From Sphingomonas corticis (GTDB lineage: Bacteria; Pseudomonadota; Alphaproteobacteria; Sphingomonadales; Sphingomonadaceae): 64,000 nucleotides of DNA. The stretch spans positions 1 through 64,000 of the forward strand of contig NZ_JAAVJH010000008.1 of the NCBI RefSeq assembly GCF_012035195.1, given 5' to 3'. The notes beneath the pieces are model-generated. The model was given only the letters and a program-made list of their open reading frames with translations. It searched no databases and was not told the origin of the DNA. The first letter of the stretch is position 1; the number at the start of each line of letters is the position of its first letter. The position numbers were made by a program, and so were the translations under genes. Positions 8,713 to 17,847 of the stretch are shown here, piece by piece.

Positions 8713-10232
8713 GCGCGTCCGATCACCTGATGATCGCGCCGGTGATCGTGCCCGCGATCGTCGCGCCGGTCGCGATGCTGTCGATGCGGCGTCGCCGCGC
8801 GCTTGGCCTGTCCGTGTCGCTGGGCGGATGCGCCGCGACGCTGGCCGCGGCGATCGCGCTGTTCGGCATCGCGCAGGACGACGCGATCCGCAGCTACGCG
8901 CTGGGCGCGTGGTCGGCGCCGTTCGGCATCGTGCTCGTGCTCGACCGGCTGTCGGCGACGATGCTGCTGGTGGCGGCGATCCTGTCCACGGTGGTATGGG
9001 TGCACGCGATCGTCACGGGCGCGGACCGCAAGGGATGGCATTTCCATCCGCTGTTCCACTTCCAGCTTCTCGGCATCAACGGCGCGTTCCTGACCGGCGA
9101 CCTGTTCAACCTCTTCGTGTTCTTCGAGGTGCTGCTGATCGCTTCCTACGGCCTGATGCTGCACGGACAGGGCGCGCTGCGGCTGAAGGCGGGCGTCGCC
9201 TATGTCGTCGTCAACATCGTCGGATCGGCGCTGTTCCTGGTCGCGCTGGGGCTGCTCTACGGCCTGACCGCGACGCTCAACATGGCGGATCTGGCCGTCC
9301 GGGTCGCCGCGCTGGGACGGGAGGACCAGGGGCTGCTGCGCATCGCCGGGCTGTTGCTGACGACGGTGTTCGCGCTGAAGGCGGCGGCGGTGCCGCTCCA
9401 CCTGTGGCTGCCGCGCACCTATGCCGCGACAATGCCGGTCGTCGCCGCGCTGTTCGCGATCATGACGAAGGTGGGCGTCTATGCGATGATCCGCACCGTG
9501 CCGCTGGTCTTCGGCGCATCGGCGGGCGCCGCGGCGTGGGTGCCCGCACCCTGGCTGCTGCCCGCGGGGATCATGGGCGCCATCATCGGGTTCGTCGGCG
9601 TGCTGGTGGCGCGGGGGATGCGCGAACAGGCCGCGTTCGCGGTGCTGGCGTCGACCGGCACGCTGCTGATGCCGGTAGCGGTGTGGCGGGAGGGAGCGCT
9701 GGCTGCCGCGCTCTATTACATGGTGCAGGCGATCTTCGCGGGCGCGGCCCTGTTCCTGGTCGCCGACGCGACGATGCGGCGGCGCGGCCAATATGCCGAC
9801 GCCGTCGTGCCGAGCCCGCGCTTCGCCGGGCAGGATGCGGCGGGCCTGCTGTACCTCGCCGCGGCGATCGCGGCGGTCGGGCTGCCGCCGCTCACGGGGT
9901 TCGTCGGCAAGCTGCTGATCCTGGACGCCAGCTTCGCCGTGCCCGGCTGGCCCGCGATCTGGGCCACCATCCTGGGCACCACGCTGATCGGCGTCGTGGG
10001 CTTTGCGCGCAGCGGATCCTCGCTGTTCTGGAAAACGGCGGCGCCAGATGCCGATCCGATCTCGGCGATGCCCCGGCCGCGCGCCGACTTCATCGCGCCG
10101 GCGACGCTGCTGATCCTGCTGGCGGCGCTGACCGTGTTCGCCGGCTGGGCGGCGGCGCAGGCCCACGCCGCCGCCGCCCAGGTGATGGCGCCCGGGCGCT
10201 ACATCACCGCGGTCCTGGGTGCGGCGCGATGA
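8709..10232 (+). CDS. mrpD: Mrp antiporter subunit D
   Basis: This 507-residue protein belongs to the NuoM/NuoN proton-channel family and provides the second antiporter-like channel of the Mrp complex. Family marks include FNLFVFFEVLLIASYGLMLHG, the broken-helix segment around FALKAAAVPLHLWLPRTYA with its Lys, and GLPPLTGFVGKLLIL. About 14 hydrophobic segments are present. The start at 8709 overlaps the mrpC stop, and the stop overlaps the mrpE ATG at 10229. Confidence 0.93.
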   Translation: MSASDHLMIAPVIVPAIVAPVAMLSMRRRRALGLSVSLGGCAATLAAAIALFGIAQDDAIRSYALGAWSAPFGIVLVLDRLSATMLLVAAILSTVVWVHAIVTGADRKGWHFHPLFHFQLLGINGAFLTGDLFNLFVFFEVLLIASYGLMLHGQGALRLKAGVAYVVVNIVGSALFLVALGLLYGLTATLNMADLAVRVAALGREDQGLLRIAGLLLTTVFALKAAAVPLHLWLPRTYAATMPVVAALFAIMTKVGVYAMIRTVPLVFGASAGAAAWVPAPWLLPAGIMGAIIGFVGVLVARGMREQAAFAVLASTGTLLMPVAVWREGALAAALYYMVQAIFAGAALFLVADATMRRRGQYADAVVPSPRFAGQDAAGLLYLAAAIAAVGLPPLTGFVGKLLILDASFAVPGWPAIWATILGTTLIGVVGFARSGSSLFWKTAAPDADPISAMPRPRADFIAPATLLILLAALTVFAGWAAAQAHAAAAQVMAPGRYITAVLGAAR

Positions 10233-10717
10233 AGCGGCTGCTGCCCCATCCCGGATTGTCGGCGATGCTGCTGATCGTCTGGCTGCTGATGGCCAACGAC
10301 GTCACCATCGGCGGAGCCTTGCTCGGCGGCGTCTTCGCCTTGGTCCTGCCCAAATTCACCCAGCCCTTCTGGCCGGATCGCCCCCGGATGCGCTTCGGCC
10401 GCGCCTTCCTCGGCTATCTGGCGATCGTCGTGCTCGACATCGTCGTCGCCAACTTCCAGGTCGCGCGGCTGATCCTGTTCCGCCGCAACCGCGACCTGCG
10501 CGCGCGCTGGCTGGTAATCCCGATCCGGCTGACCACGCCGGAGGCGATCACGATGCTGGCCGGCACGATCAGCCTGACGCCCGGCACGATATCGTCGGAC
10601 GTGTCGGCGGACGGCCGCTTCCTCCTGGTCCACGCGCTCGACGTCGGGGACGAGGCGGCGGAGATCGCGCGGATCAAGACCCGCTACGAGGCGCGGCTGC
10701 AACGGATCTTCGCATGA
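10229..10717 (+). CDS. mrpE: Mrp antiporter subunit E
   Basis: The 162-residue MrpE subunit has two N-terminal transmembrane helices (AMLLIVWLLMANDVTIGGAL; GYLAIVVLDIVVANFQVARL) and a cytosolic domain containing the conserved stretch TTPEAITMLAGTISLTPGT. The subunit is required for full antiport or complex stability in studied systems. Both ends overlap neighbours by four bases. Confidence 0.92.
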   Translation: MKRLLPHPGLSAMLLIVWLLMANDVTIGGALLGGVFALVLPKFTQPFWPDRPRMRFGRAFLGYLAIVVLDIVVANFQVARLILFRRNRDLRARWLVIPIRLTTPEAITMLAGTISLTPGTISSDVSADGRFLLVHALDVGDEAAEIARIKTRYEARLQRIFA

Positions 10718-10983
10718 TCGGCATCGCGCTCCACATCGCGGCGGGCTGCATCGCGCTGGCGCTGGTCCTGAACCTGTGGCGGCTGCTGCGCGGGCCGTCG
10801 CTGGGAGACCGGATCGTGGCGCTCGACACGATGGTCATCAACGCCATCGCGCTGATCGTCCTGATCGGCATGATCGGCGGCAACGACACCTATTTCGAGG
10901 CCGCGCTGCTGCTGGCGATGGTGGGGTTCGTGAGCACCATCGCCTATTGCAAGTTCATCCTGCGCGGAGACATCGTGGAATGA
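10714..10983 (+). CDS. mrpF: Mrp antiporter subunit F
   Basis: This 89-residue, three-helix protein contains the family motif LRGPSLGDRIVALDTM and the closing segment VGFVSTIAYCKFILRGDI. It is a small accessory membrane subunit of the Mrp complex. It begins within the mrpE stop (ATGA at 10714) and ends within the mrpG start. Confidence 0.92.
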   Translation: MIGIALHIAAGCIALALVLNLWRLLRGPSLGDRIVALDTMVINAIALIVLIGMIGGNDTYFEAALLLAMVGFVSTIAYCKFILRGDIVE

Positions 10984-11405
10984 GTGTTCTCGCCGACATC
11001 GCGATCGTGGCGCTGCTGCTCCTGGGCGGCGGTTTCGCCCTGATCGGCAGCTGGGGTCTCGTGCGCCTTCCCTCGACGATGGAGCGACTGCACGGGCCGA
11101 CCAAGGCGACGACGCTGGGACTCGGCGGGCTGCTGCTCGCCTCCGTCGTCTATTTCCAGCTGCGGCTCGGCATCTGGACCGCGCACGAGCTGCTGATCTC
11201 GCTGTTCCTGTTCATCACCGCGCCGATCTCGGCCAACATGATCGCCAAGGTCCACCTGCATCGCACGCGCGCCGGCGCCGCCACAGAGCGCGACAGCATC
11301 GCCGGCGCGCCGCCGAGACCCGGCGGCGAGGGTGACGAAGGCGCGGACTGGGCGACGTTCGCGGCACCGCAGCCAGGCACGCCCGCCTCGACCGCGAGCG
11401 ACTGA
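10980..11405 (+). CDS. mrpG: Mrp antiporter subunit G
   Basis: This 141-residue last subunit of the operon has three transmembrane helices in residues 1-95 with the MrpG pattern GSWGLVRLPSTMERLHGPTK and the helix ending FITAPISANMIAKVHLHR. The final 40 residues are a hydrophilic Gly/Ala/Pro/Thr-rich tail not usual in the family, of unknown use. It closes the A(B)-C-D-E-F-G set, so the complex looks complete. Confidence 0.9.
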   Translation: MSVLADIAIVALLLLGGGFALIGSWGLVRLPSTMERLHGPTKATTLGLGGLLLASVVYFQLRLGIWTAHELLISLFLFITAPISANMIAKVHLHRTRAGAATERDSIAGAPPRPGGEGDEGADWATFAAPQPGTPASTASD

Positions 11406-11411
11406 CCGGCC

Positions 11412-11555
11412 GTGGAAATCGACGGCGCCCGCCCCGATTACCACCTTTACCGCCGCAGCCGGACGCCGGTGTGGCTGGCGCTGTCGTGGCGGGCGCTGCT
11501 CGCGCTGGCGCTGATCGGCGTGGCGCTGGCGGTCCATTGGTTCGATCGCGCCGGT
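11412..11555 (+). pseudogene. N-terminal remnant of a possible ion-channel gene
   Basis: A GTG six bases after mrpG starts 48 residues: a charged leader (EIDGARPDYHLYRRSRTPVW) and one transmembrane helix (LALSWRALLALALIGVALAV) ending HWFDRAG. This resembles the start of small two-helix potassium-channel-like proteins, but the pore region never follows. The frame instead runs into sequence whose proper reading frame is a different membrane protein (next entry). It looks like the left side of a deletion junction near 11550. The family call is tentative. Confidence 0.45.
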
Positions 11556-11685
11556 CGGGTATCAAACCAACACCATGGTCTATGCGGCGGCCGACTACCG
11601 CTTCTCCGATTTCGTGAAGATCGGTCTTCCCATGAACGTCATCGTCGGCATGTCCACCTGCGCCGCCATCGCGTGGCTGCGGTGA
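11548..11685 (+). pseudogene. C-terminal remnant of an SLC13-type anion permease
   Basis: In a frame different from the preceding fragment, about 45 residues read APVGYQTNTMVYAAADYRF, then SDFVKIGLPMNVIVG and a final hydrophobic helix ending at TGA 11683-11685. GYQTNxMVY...YRFxDFxxxGLP is characteristic of the last transmembrane segments of SLC13/DASS permeases. Everything before the TNxMVY motif is missing, so this is the right side of a deletion scar. Confidence 0.6.
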
Positions 11686-11776
11686 GGGGCAGGGGGGAGG
11701 TGGCCTCGGCTCCGCGTGACAGACACGAAACGAGACCGCTGTACGGCCGTGCGTGGAGCAGGCGGAGTTGACGAGG

Positions 11777-13114
11777 TTACGTCCGCCCGCCCTCCGCGAG
11801 CGGCATCGCGAACGTTCGGGACAGACCGTGATAGAGCTTGTCGCGGCAGATGAACTGGCTCACCGCGTCGGCGATGAAGGCAGCGGCGAACATCGGAAGC
11901 ATCAGTCCGCGGCTTGCGGTCGTCTCCGACAGGATGATGACCGCGGTCAACGGCGCGCGGACGACGCCGGCGAAATAGGCGGCCATTCCCAGGATCACGA
12001 TCGCGGATGCCGGGTAGTCGGGAAACAGCCACTGGAGGAGGTTGCCGATGCCTGCGCCCACCGCCAGCGAGGGGGCGAAGATGCCGCCGGGCAATCCCGC
12101 GACCGCCGTGGCGAGAGTTGCGGCGAACTTGGCGGGCCCAAACCACAACGGCGCATCGGTACCGACGATCATCGCCCGCGCCGCGCCATAGCCTGTTCCC
12201 CAGGTCAGCCCGGTCGCGACGCCCAGGCCGCCGACGACCAGCCCGCACAGCGCGGCGAAAGCGACCGGGCGGCGCTTGCTCCACCGCGTCACCCGGCCGG
12301 TGCCGGTCGCGAGGGCGAGCATCGCGCGCGCGAACAACCCGCCTGCCGCGCCGCCGGCGACCCCCGCGACCGGCACCGCAACCAGCGCCGCGGAGAGCGG
12401 CATGTGCGCGCCGATTACACCGAAATAGACGTAATCGCCTTGCACCGACTGCGCGACCATGCCCGCGATGACGATCGCCGCGATGACCAGCAGCGTCACT
12501 TTCTGCTCGTACGCCGACGCGAGCTCCTCGATGGCGAACAGCAGCCCGGCGAGCGGCGTGTTGAATGCCGCCGCCACGCCCGCCGCCCCACCCGCGATCA
12601 GCACCGCGCCGCGTAGCGGCACCCGCAGAAGCCGGTGGGTGACGCCCATGATCGACGCGGCGATCTGCACCGTCGGGCCATCGCGACCGACCGACGCGCC
12701 GCTCATCACTGCCGCCAGCGTCAGCATCGCCTTGCCAAGGACGGTGCGCACCGACACGAGCGACGCGGTCGCACGCTCGGGATCTTTCTGCGCCGCGATC
12801 ACCTATGGAATGCCCGACCCTCGCGCCAGCGGTACGTAGCGACGCGTCAGCCAGACGAGGATGCCGAACAACAGCGGCGTCGTGACCAGCGGCGCCCAGC
12901 GGAAGCGCGCCGAGTAGCGGGTGAAGACCTCCGCCGCGGCGTCCGCAGCCGCGGCGAACGCCGTCGCGGCAAGGCCGATCGCTACGGCGCCGAGCAGGAT
13001 CGCGATCCGCGTCCTGAACTGGACCGATCGCGGCCCGCGTGCACGCAGGAGGGCGCGGTAGCGCGCGGGCGTCCACAGACGTTCCGAACGTCGTGGCAAT
13101 GGTGTGTCGGACAT
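11777..13114 (-). pseudogene. ClC-family chloride channel/antiporter with an in-frame amber codon
   Basis: Read from ATG 13114, the frame gives a ClC protein of about 445 residues with one interruption. After RGSGIP comes TAG (12805-12803), followed in the same frame by VIAAQKDPERA. GSGIPQV is the universal first selectivity-filter motif, so TAG very probably replaces CAG (Gln). Other motifs persist: GRDGP where the family has GREGP (the gating Glu is Asp here), FAIEELA with the internal proton Glu, and GGIFAPSLAVGAG. The downstream 341 residues could start at GTG 12802 but would lack the first helices and half the filter. The gene is therefore probably inactive. Confidence 0.8.
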
Positions 13115-13497
13115 GGCAGCGGCTTTCCCATCATCATCACGCGAAAGCCAGCGCGCAGAGCGGTGACGCGGTGCGCATGATCGCGGGCGGCCTGTGCGGG
13201 TTGCCGGCGGGGATCGGCATGGCTGGCATCCCCGCCAGCACCGGTCCCCTGCTCGTCGACGCCTATCCGGACGGGCAGGACTGGGATGTCCGTCGCGTAG
13301 CCGACGAAGCGGAGACGCTGGCGCGCACCGCCGCGGTTCCGCCGCCGCCGCCGATTCGCTCGGCGGCGCCGCGACGTACCCCTTCCTGCCGGCAAGTTGG
13401 ATCGATCACCTGGCAAGCATTTTGCCCCGCATGGAAGTTTTGCCGCCTCGGCCACATCCATCACGACGCCGGAATTGCCGCGGCGCGCCGGGCGCGA
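13115..13497. other. Intergenic region without a recognisable gene
   Basis: This 383-bp stretch lies between the ClC ruin and katE. A plus-strand frame from 13177 (GGLCGLPAGIGMAGIPASTG and onward) and a second frame reading AATYPFLPASWIDHLASIL near 13370-13430 look mildly protein-like but break each other with a frame change, and I cannot assign either. It may be another decayed gene. A 12-codon run of Pro/Arg-type triplets near 13340 inflates open frames and is not evidence of coding. Confidence 0.4.
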
Positions 13498-15570
13498 TCA
13501 CGCCAGCGTGCGCACCCCCGGCTCTCGCGCGTAGAAGCGCCTGCCGGCTGCCGCGATGAAGGCGCCGCCCAAGTCGGTGACGCCGTCGTCCGGCTCGACG
13601 CCTGCCTTGTCGAGCAGGGGCCGGGCCGCGTCGCTGGCGCCGATCGCCTTCAGGTGGCCGAAGGCATCCATCACGAACTGCACCGCAGCGGCCTCCTTCA
13701 GCAGCGCGGCGCAGCCGTCGGCGGACAGCACGATCGCCACCGCGTCGAAGATCTGGCTCGGCGATCCGGCGAGCTGCCCGTCCGCCTTGCGCCTCGACCC
13801 GTCCTTCAGCGTCGCGCCGCCCACCTTGGGCGCGACCAGCACGGCCTTGCCCTTCGCGGCTGCCACCGCGGCGACCAGCGCCTCGATCTCGGCGCCGTCG
13901 CTGTCGTCGGCATACAGGATGCCGACGCTGCGTCCCTCCAGCGTCGCCTTCATGTTCTTGTGGATCGACAGCGCGTCGGACGGCGCCATGTCGACCGGCT
14001 CGCGCGCCGCGGCGGCCTTCTCCGGCAGGGCGATGCCCAGCCCGTCGGCGACGCGGCGGGCGAGGTCCTCGTCGACGTTGCGCAGGTTCGCGACCATGCG
14101 TGGCGGCACCTGGTCGAGCACGCCGACCTTCGACAGCTCGAAGACGAAGGAGGAGGCGATATGCGCCTGCTCGCTTTCCGTCTGCGAGCGGTAGAAGAGC
14201 CGGGCCTGGCTGTAATGGTCGGCGAACAGCTCGGCGCGGATGCGCTGCTTGTCGCCCTGCTCGTCGCCGCCGGTCGCCGCGTTCACCGTCGCGAAGCCAC
14301 GCTCCGCGCTCTCGCGCGGGCCGCCGTCCTCGCCGTGCGCGGCGAGGCTGTTGGGCTCGTAATTGGCGCGGCCCTTGGGCACCTGCGTCTGCATCTTGCC
14401 GTCGCGCTGGAAGTTGCCGAACGGGCAGCGCGGGGCGTTGATCGGGATCTGGTGAAAGTTCGTCGTGCCCAGCCGCGAGTTCTGCGTGTCGAGATAGCTG
14501 AACAGCCGCCCTTGCAGCAGCGGGTCGTTCGAGAAATCGATTCCCGGCACGATGTTGGTCGGCAGGAAGGCGACCTGCTCGGTCTCTGCGAAGAAATTGT
14601 CCGGATTGCGGTTCAGCGTCAGCGTGCCGATGATCCGCACGGGCACGTCGTCTTCCGGGATCAGCTTCGTCGCGTCGAGCACGTCGTAGGGCTGCGCCCG
14701 CGCGAACTCCTCGTCGAACACCTGGATGCCGAGGTCCCATTGCGGATACGCGCCGGTGTCGATCGCTTCCCACAGATCGCGGCGCTGATAGTCGTTGTCG
14801 GCCGCCTGCAGCTTCAGCGCCTCGTCCCAGATGGTCGATTGCAGCCCCAGCCGCGGCTTCCAATGGAATTTGACGAAACTGGCCCTCCCCTCGGCATTCA
14901 CCAGCTTGAAGGTGTGGACGCCGAACCCTTCCATCGTGCGGAAGGAGCGCGGCAGCGTGCGGTCGCTCATCGCCCACATCAGCATGTGCGTGGTTTCGGG
15001 CATCAGCGACGCCCAGTCCCAGAAGGTATCGTGTGCGCTGCCCGCCTGCGGATAGGCGCGGTCCGCCTCCATCTTCACCGAGTGGACGAGGTCGGGAAAC
15101 TTGATCGCGTCCTGGATGAAGAAGACGGGGATGTTGTTGCCGACGAGGTCCCAATTGCCCTCGCGCGTGTAGAATTTGACGGCGAAGCCGCGCACGTCGC
15201 GCGGCGTGTCGACGCTGCCGGCGCCGCCCGCGACGGTGGAGAAGCGGACGAAGACCTCGGTGTGCTCGCCCTTGGTGAAGACCGCCGCCTTCGACAGGTC
15301 GGAGATGTCCGCGGTGGCCTCGAACACGCCGTGCGCGCCGGAACCGCGGGCGTGGACGATGCGCTCGGGAATGCGTTCGTGGTCGAAGTGGAAGATCTTC
15401 TCGCGAAGAACAAAATCCTCCAGCAGCGTCGGGCCGCGCGCGCCCGATTTCAGGCTGTTCTGGTTGTCGCCGACGGGAACCCCGTGGTTGGTGGTCAGCA
15501 CGGCGGCGTCGCCAGTCACGCGCTGGTGGGTCTCGCCACCGCTGCCGGTGGTGGTCGTCGTCTCGGTCAT
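13498..15570 (-). CDS. katE: Large-subunit catalase HPII
   Basis: This haem catalase of 690 residues disproportionates hydrogen peroxide. The N-terminal catalase domain carries the distal His in IVHARG (residue 73), the Asn in [11 protein letters not shown] (about 146), and the proximal haem-ligand Tyr in RLFSYLDTQ (about 359). The C-terminal 150 residues form the flavodoxin/GATase-like domain that defines large-subunit (clade 2) catalases. The start at 15570 is preferred over an in-frame ATG at 15633 because GAGGACC lies just upstream and a probable EcfG promoter (15607-15631) falls inside the longer frame. Expression as part of the general stress response is inferred. Confidence 0.95.
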   Translation of the reverse strand: MTETTTTTGSGGETHQRVTGDAAVLTTNHGVPVGDNQNSLKSGARGPTLLEDFVLREKIFHFDHERIPERIVHARGSGAHGVFEATADISDLSKAAVFTKGEHTEVFVRFSTVAGGAGSVDTPRDVRGFAVKFYTREGNWDLVGNNIPVFFIQDAIKFPDLVHSVKMEADRAYPQAGSAHDTFWDWASLMPETTHMLMWAMSDRTLPRSFRTMEGFGVHTFKLVNAEGRASFVKFHWKPRLGLQSTIWDEALKLQAADNDYQRRDLWEAIDTGAYPQWDLGIQVFDEEFARAQPYDVLDATKLIPEDDVPVRIIGTLTLNRNPDNFFAETEQVAFLPTNIVPGIDFSNDPLLQGRLFSYLDTQNSRLGTTNFHQIPINAPRCPFGNFQRDGKMQTQVPKGRANYEPNSLAAHGEDGGPRESAERGFATVNAATGGDEQGDKQRIRAELFADHYSQARLFYRSQTESEQAHIASSFVFELSKVGVLDQVPPRMVANLRNVDEDLARRVADGLGIALPEKAAAAREPVDMAPSDALSIHKNMKATLEGRSVGILYADDSDGAEIEALVAAVAAAKGKAVLVAPKVGGATLKDGSRRKADGQLAGSPSQIFDAVAIVLSADGCAALLKEAAAVQFVMDAFGHLKAIGASDAARPLLDKAGVEPDDGVTDLGGAFIAAAGRRFYAREPGVRTLA

Positions 15571-15606
15571 CGGTGGTCCTCGCTCGCCGGATCGGTTGAT
15601 CCATGT

Positions 15607-15631
15607 AACGAAGCGGGGAGCGTAAGGTCCC
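15607..15631 (-). promoter_or_regulatory. Probable EcfG (general stress sigma) promoter of katE
   Basis: On the minus strand GGGAC (15631-15627) is followed after 16 bases by CGTT (15610-15607), 37 bases before the katE ATG. EcfG promoters of alphaproteobacteria have GGAAC and CGTT with a 16-17 base spacer, so there is one mismatch. Position, spacing and target gene all fit. Confidence 0.6.
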
Positions 15632-15650
15632 ACCCGCGCCGGGCGGGCGT

Positions 15651-16529
15651 TCAGAAGGCGACGGAGAGCCTGACGGTGGCGAGCGGCACCACCGCGCCGC
15701 GCTCCGCGACGTCGCTGCCCAGCCGCCGGAGCGTCGCGTCGCGCACCACGGCGAGCAACTCGGCCTCCAATTGCCAGTGCGCGCCCCCGGCGGCGAACGG
15801 CCGGGCGAACGCGATCCCGCCGCTGCCATAGGCCACGTCGCCCGTTCCGGCGCCGTAGAAGCCGGCCCAGCCGACGCCGACGAGCAGCGGGAACGCGAGC
15901 GTGGCGGCATCCTCGGCGCCGGACAGCGCGACCTGCGGCGCGATGCCCGCCTGCGTGAAGACGCCCCCGTCTCCCTTCGTCCGCACCGTCGCGGCGGCGT
16001 GGGGCTTCATTCCGGCAAGCACGCCCTCGCCGTCGAGCGCGGCGGTGACGCTCGCCTCGTGGGTGGTGGCGGAGATGCCGTTGGGGCTGGTCTTGATCGT
16101 GTAGGCGACGCCGACCGCCACGACGCCGCCCGGCCGCGCGACCAGGCCGACCAGGTTGTTGCTCTCGTACCAGGCGCGCGGTGCCGTGCGCTCCGCGGAG
16201 GAGGGCGCGTGGATGCCGTTGGACGAGGTCGCGACGACGAACAGGTCGCCCGCGCCGGCTTCGTCCCGGCGCAGCGCCCAGGCGAAGCCGAGCTGCGCGT
16301 GCACCGGCACGCGGTCGAGCGAGGCGGCATCGTCGTCGTAGCCGCCGCGTGCGAAGTCGCCGTTGCGCACGTCCAGCGCGACGATCGGGTGGAACGCGCC
16401 GGTACCGACCGCGGCGGTGCCGAGGCCGGCATCCTCCGTGTCGATCGTCGGCACGGTCTGCCCTGCCGCCGCGGGCGCGGACAGCAGCGCCACGCCGGCG
16501 AGCAGCGCCGCGGCGTAGCCGTCAGCCAC
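15651..16529 (-). CDS. Hypothetical secreted protein, possibly an outer-membrane barrel
   Basis: I do not recognise this 292-residue protein. It starts at GTG 16529 with a signal peptide (AAALLAGVALLSAPAAAGQ) and continues as alternating hydrophobic/polar segments rich in Gly, Ala and Val. It ends in Phe (TVRLSVAF), a pattern common in outer-membrane beta-barrels. It overlaps the upstream dehydrogenase gene by eight bases and is probably co-transcribed with it and DUF2231. Confidence 0.55.
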   Translation of the reverse strand: MADGYAAALLAGVALLSAPAAAGQTVPTIDTEDAGLGTAAVGTGAFHPIVALDVRNGDFARGGYDDDAASLDRVPVHAQLGFAWALRRDEAGAGDLFVVATSSNGIHAPSSAERTAPRAWYESNNLVGLVARPGGVVAVGVAYTIKTSPNGISATTHEASVTAALDGEGVLAGMKPHAAATVRTKGDGGVFTQAGIAPQVALSGAEDAATLAFPLLVGVGWAGFYGAGTGDVAYGSGGIAFARPFAAGGAHWQLEAELLAVVRDATLRRLGSDVAERGAVVPLATVRLSVAF

Positions 16530-17847
16530 GCGGGCGCGGACGCTCCGCGGCGGCCGTGGTCGCGGCGGGAGTGACCCGCCACACGGTGTTCGACAGGTCG
16601 TCGGCGACGTACAGCGCCTTGCGTCGCGGATCGAACAATACGCCTACCGGCCGTCCGCGTGCCTTGCCGTCGGGACCGATGAAACCGGTGACGAAGTCGC
16701 GCGGCTGGCCCGCGGGACGGCCGCGCGCGAACGGCACCCACGTCACCTTGTAGCCGGCCAGGTCCTGGCGGTTCCAGCTGCCGTGCTCGCCGACGAACGC
16801 GCCCTCGCCATATTGCGGCGCGATGCCGCCGTTCGAGGCGAAGGACAGGCCAAGCGCGGCGACGTGCGAGCCGAGCGCGTAGTCGGGTACCAGCGCGCGC
16901 GCGACCATGTCGGGCCGCTGCGGGTGGACGCGCGGATCGACGTTGCGCCCCCAATAGCTGTACGGCCAGCCGTAGAAGGCGCCGTCACGCACCTGCGTCA
17001 GATAGTCGGGCACCAGCCGCGCGCCCAGTTCGTCGCGCTCGTTCACGACGCTCCACAGCGCATTGGTGGCAGGGTCGATCGCCAGCGCGGTCGGATTGCG
17101 GATGCCGGTCGCGATTGCGCGGTGCGCGCCGGTGGCGCGGTCCACCTCCCAGACGACGGCGCGATCCTCCTCCACCTCCAGCCCGCGCTCGCCGACGTTG
17201 CTGTTCGATCCGATGCCGACGTACAGCTTCGTCCCGTCCGCGCTGGCCGCCAGCGACTTGGTCCAGTGATGGTTGATGCGCGACGGCAGCTTCGTCACCT
17301 GCCAGCCGGGTGTCGCGATCCGCGTCGCGCCCGGCGTATAGGCGAAGCGGGTCAGCGCGCCCTGCTCGGCGACGAACAGCTCGTTGCCGATCAGCGCGAG
17401 GCCATAGGGCGCGTCCAGCTTGTCGATGAAGGTGGTGCGCACTTCCGGCCGTCCGTCGCCGTCCGCGTCGCGCAGCAGCGTGATGCGGTCGCCACCCTTC
17501 ACCGATGTGGTGCCCAAGCTCTTGATATAGCCGGCGATCACGTCCTTGGGCCGCAGCTTGGGTGCATGCCCGCCTTTGCCCTCCGCGACCAGCAGGTCGC
17601 CGTTGGGCAGGACCAGCATCTGCCGCGGCACCTTCAGGTCGGTGGCGAGCGCGGTGATCTGGAAGCCGGCGGGTACGGTCGGGCGCGCGTCGCCCCAGGC
17701 TTCCGGGCGCGCGATCTTCATGGGCGGGACCAGCGTCTGGTGCTGCGCGGGCAGCTGCGGATCGGGCCCGGTCTGCCGAACGTCGGTCGGCTGGCCGCCG
17801 CATCCGGCGAGGAGCGCGAGCGGGAGGAGCGGGAGCGCGCGGATCAT
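16522..17847 (-). CDS. Sorbosone/glucose dehydrogenase-like lipoprotein (PQQ-type beta-propeller)
   Basis: This 441-residue lipoprotein has lipobox LALLAGC and a six-bladed propeller of the L-sorbosone / soluble glucose dehydrogenase family. Typical segments are PAGFQITALATDLKVPRQM, LLVAEGKGGHAPKLR, LDAPYGLALIGNELFVAEQG, VNERDELGARLVPDYLTQV, GAFYGWPYSYWG and GEHGSWNRQDLAGYKV. Family members oxidise sugars with PQQ; no PQQ synthesis gene is in the window, and whether this member binds PQQ is unknown. The ATG overlaps the DUF2231 stop, indicating an operon. Confidence 0.85.
   Translation of the reverse strand: MIRALPLLPLALLAGCGGQPTDVRQTGPDPQLPAQHQTLVPPMKIARPEAWGDARPTVPAGFQITALATDLKVPRQMLVLPNGDLLVAEGKGGHAPKLRPKDVIAGYIKSLGTTSVKGGDRITLLRDADGDGRPEVRTTFIDKLDAPYGLALIGNELFVAEQGALTRFAYTPGATRIATPGWQVTKLPSRINHHWTKSLAASADGTKLYVGIGSNSNVGERGLEVEEDRAVVWEVDRATGAHRAIATGIRNPTALAIDPATNALWSVVNERDELGARLVPDYLTQVRDGAFYGWPYSYWGRNVDPRVHPQRPDMVARALVPDYALGSHVAALGLSFASNGGIAPQYGEGAFVGEHGSWNRQDLAGYKVTWVPFARGRPAGQPRDFVTGFIGPDGKARGRPVGVLFDPRRKALYVADDLSNTVWRVTPAATTAAAERPRPRG

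Noticed and set aside
12803..12805. TAG in clc as a pyrrolysine codon
   Set aside because: No pyl genes are in the window, the position is a conserved Gln, and a one-base CAG-to-TAG change is simpler.
13039..15831. 930-codon plus-strand frame antisense to katE
   Set aside because: katE has all catalase motifs on the other strand. This frame has Arg/His/Val-rich composition and no start site.
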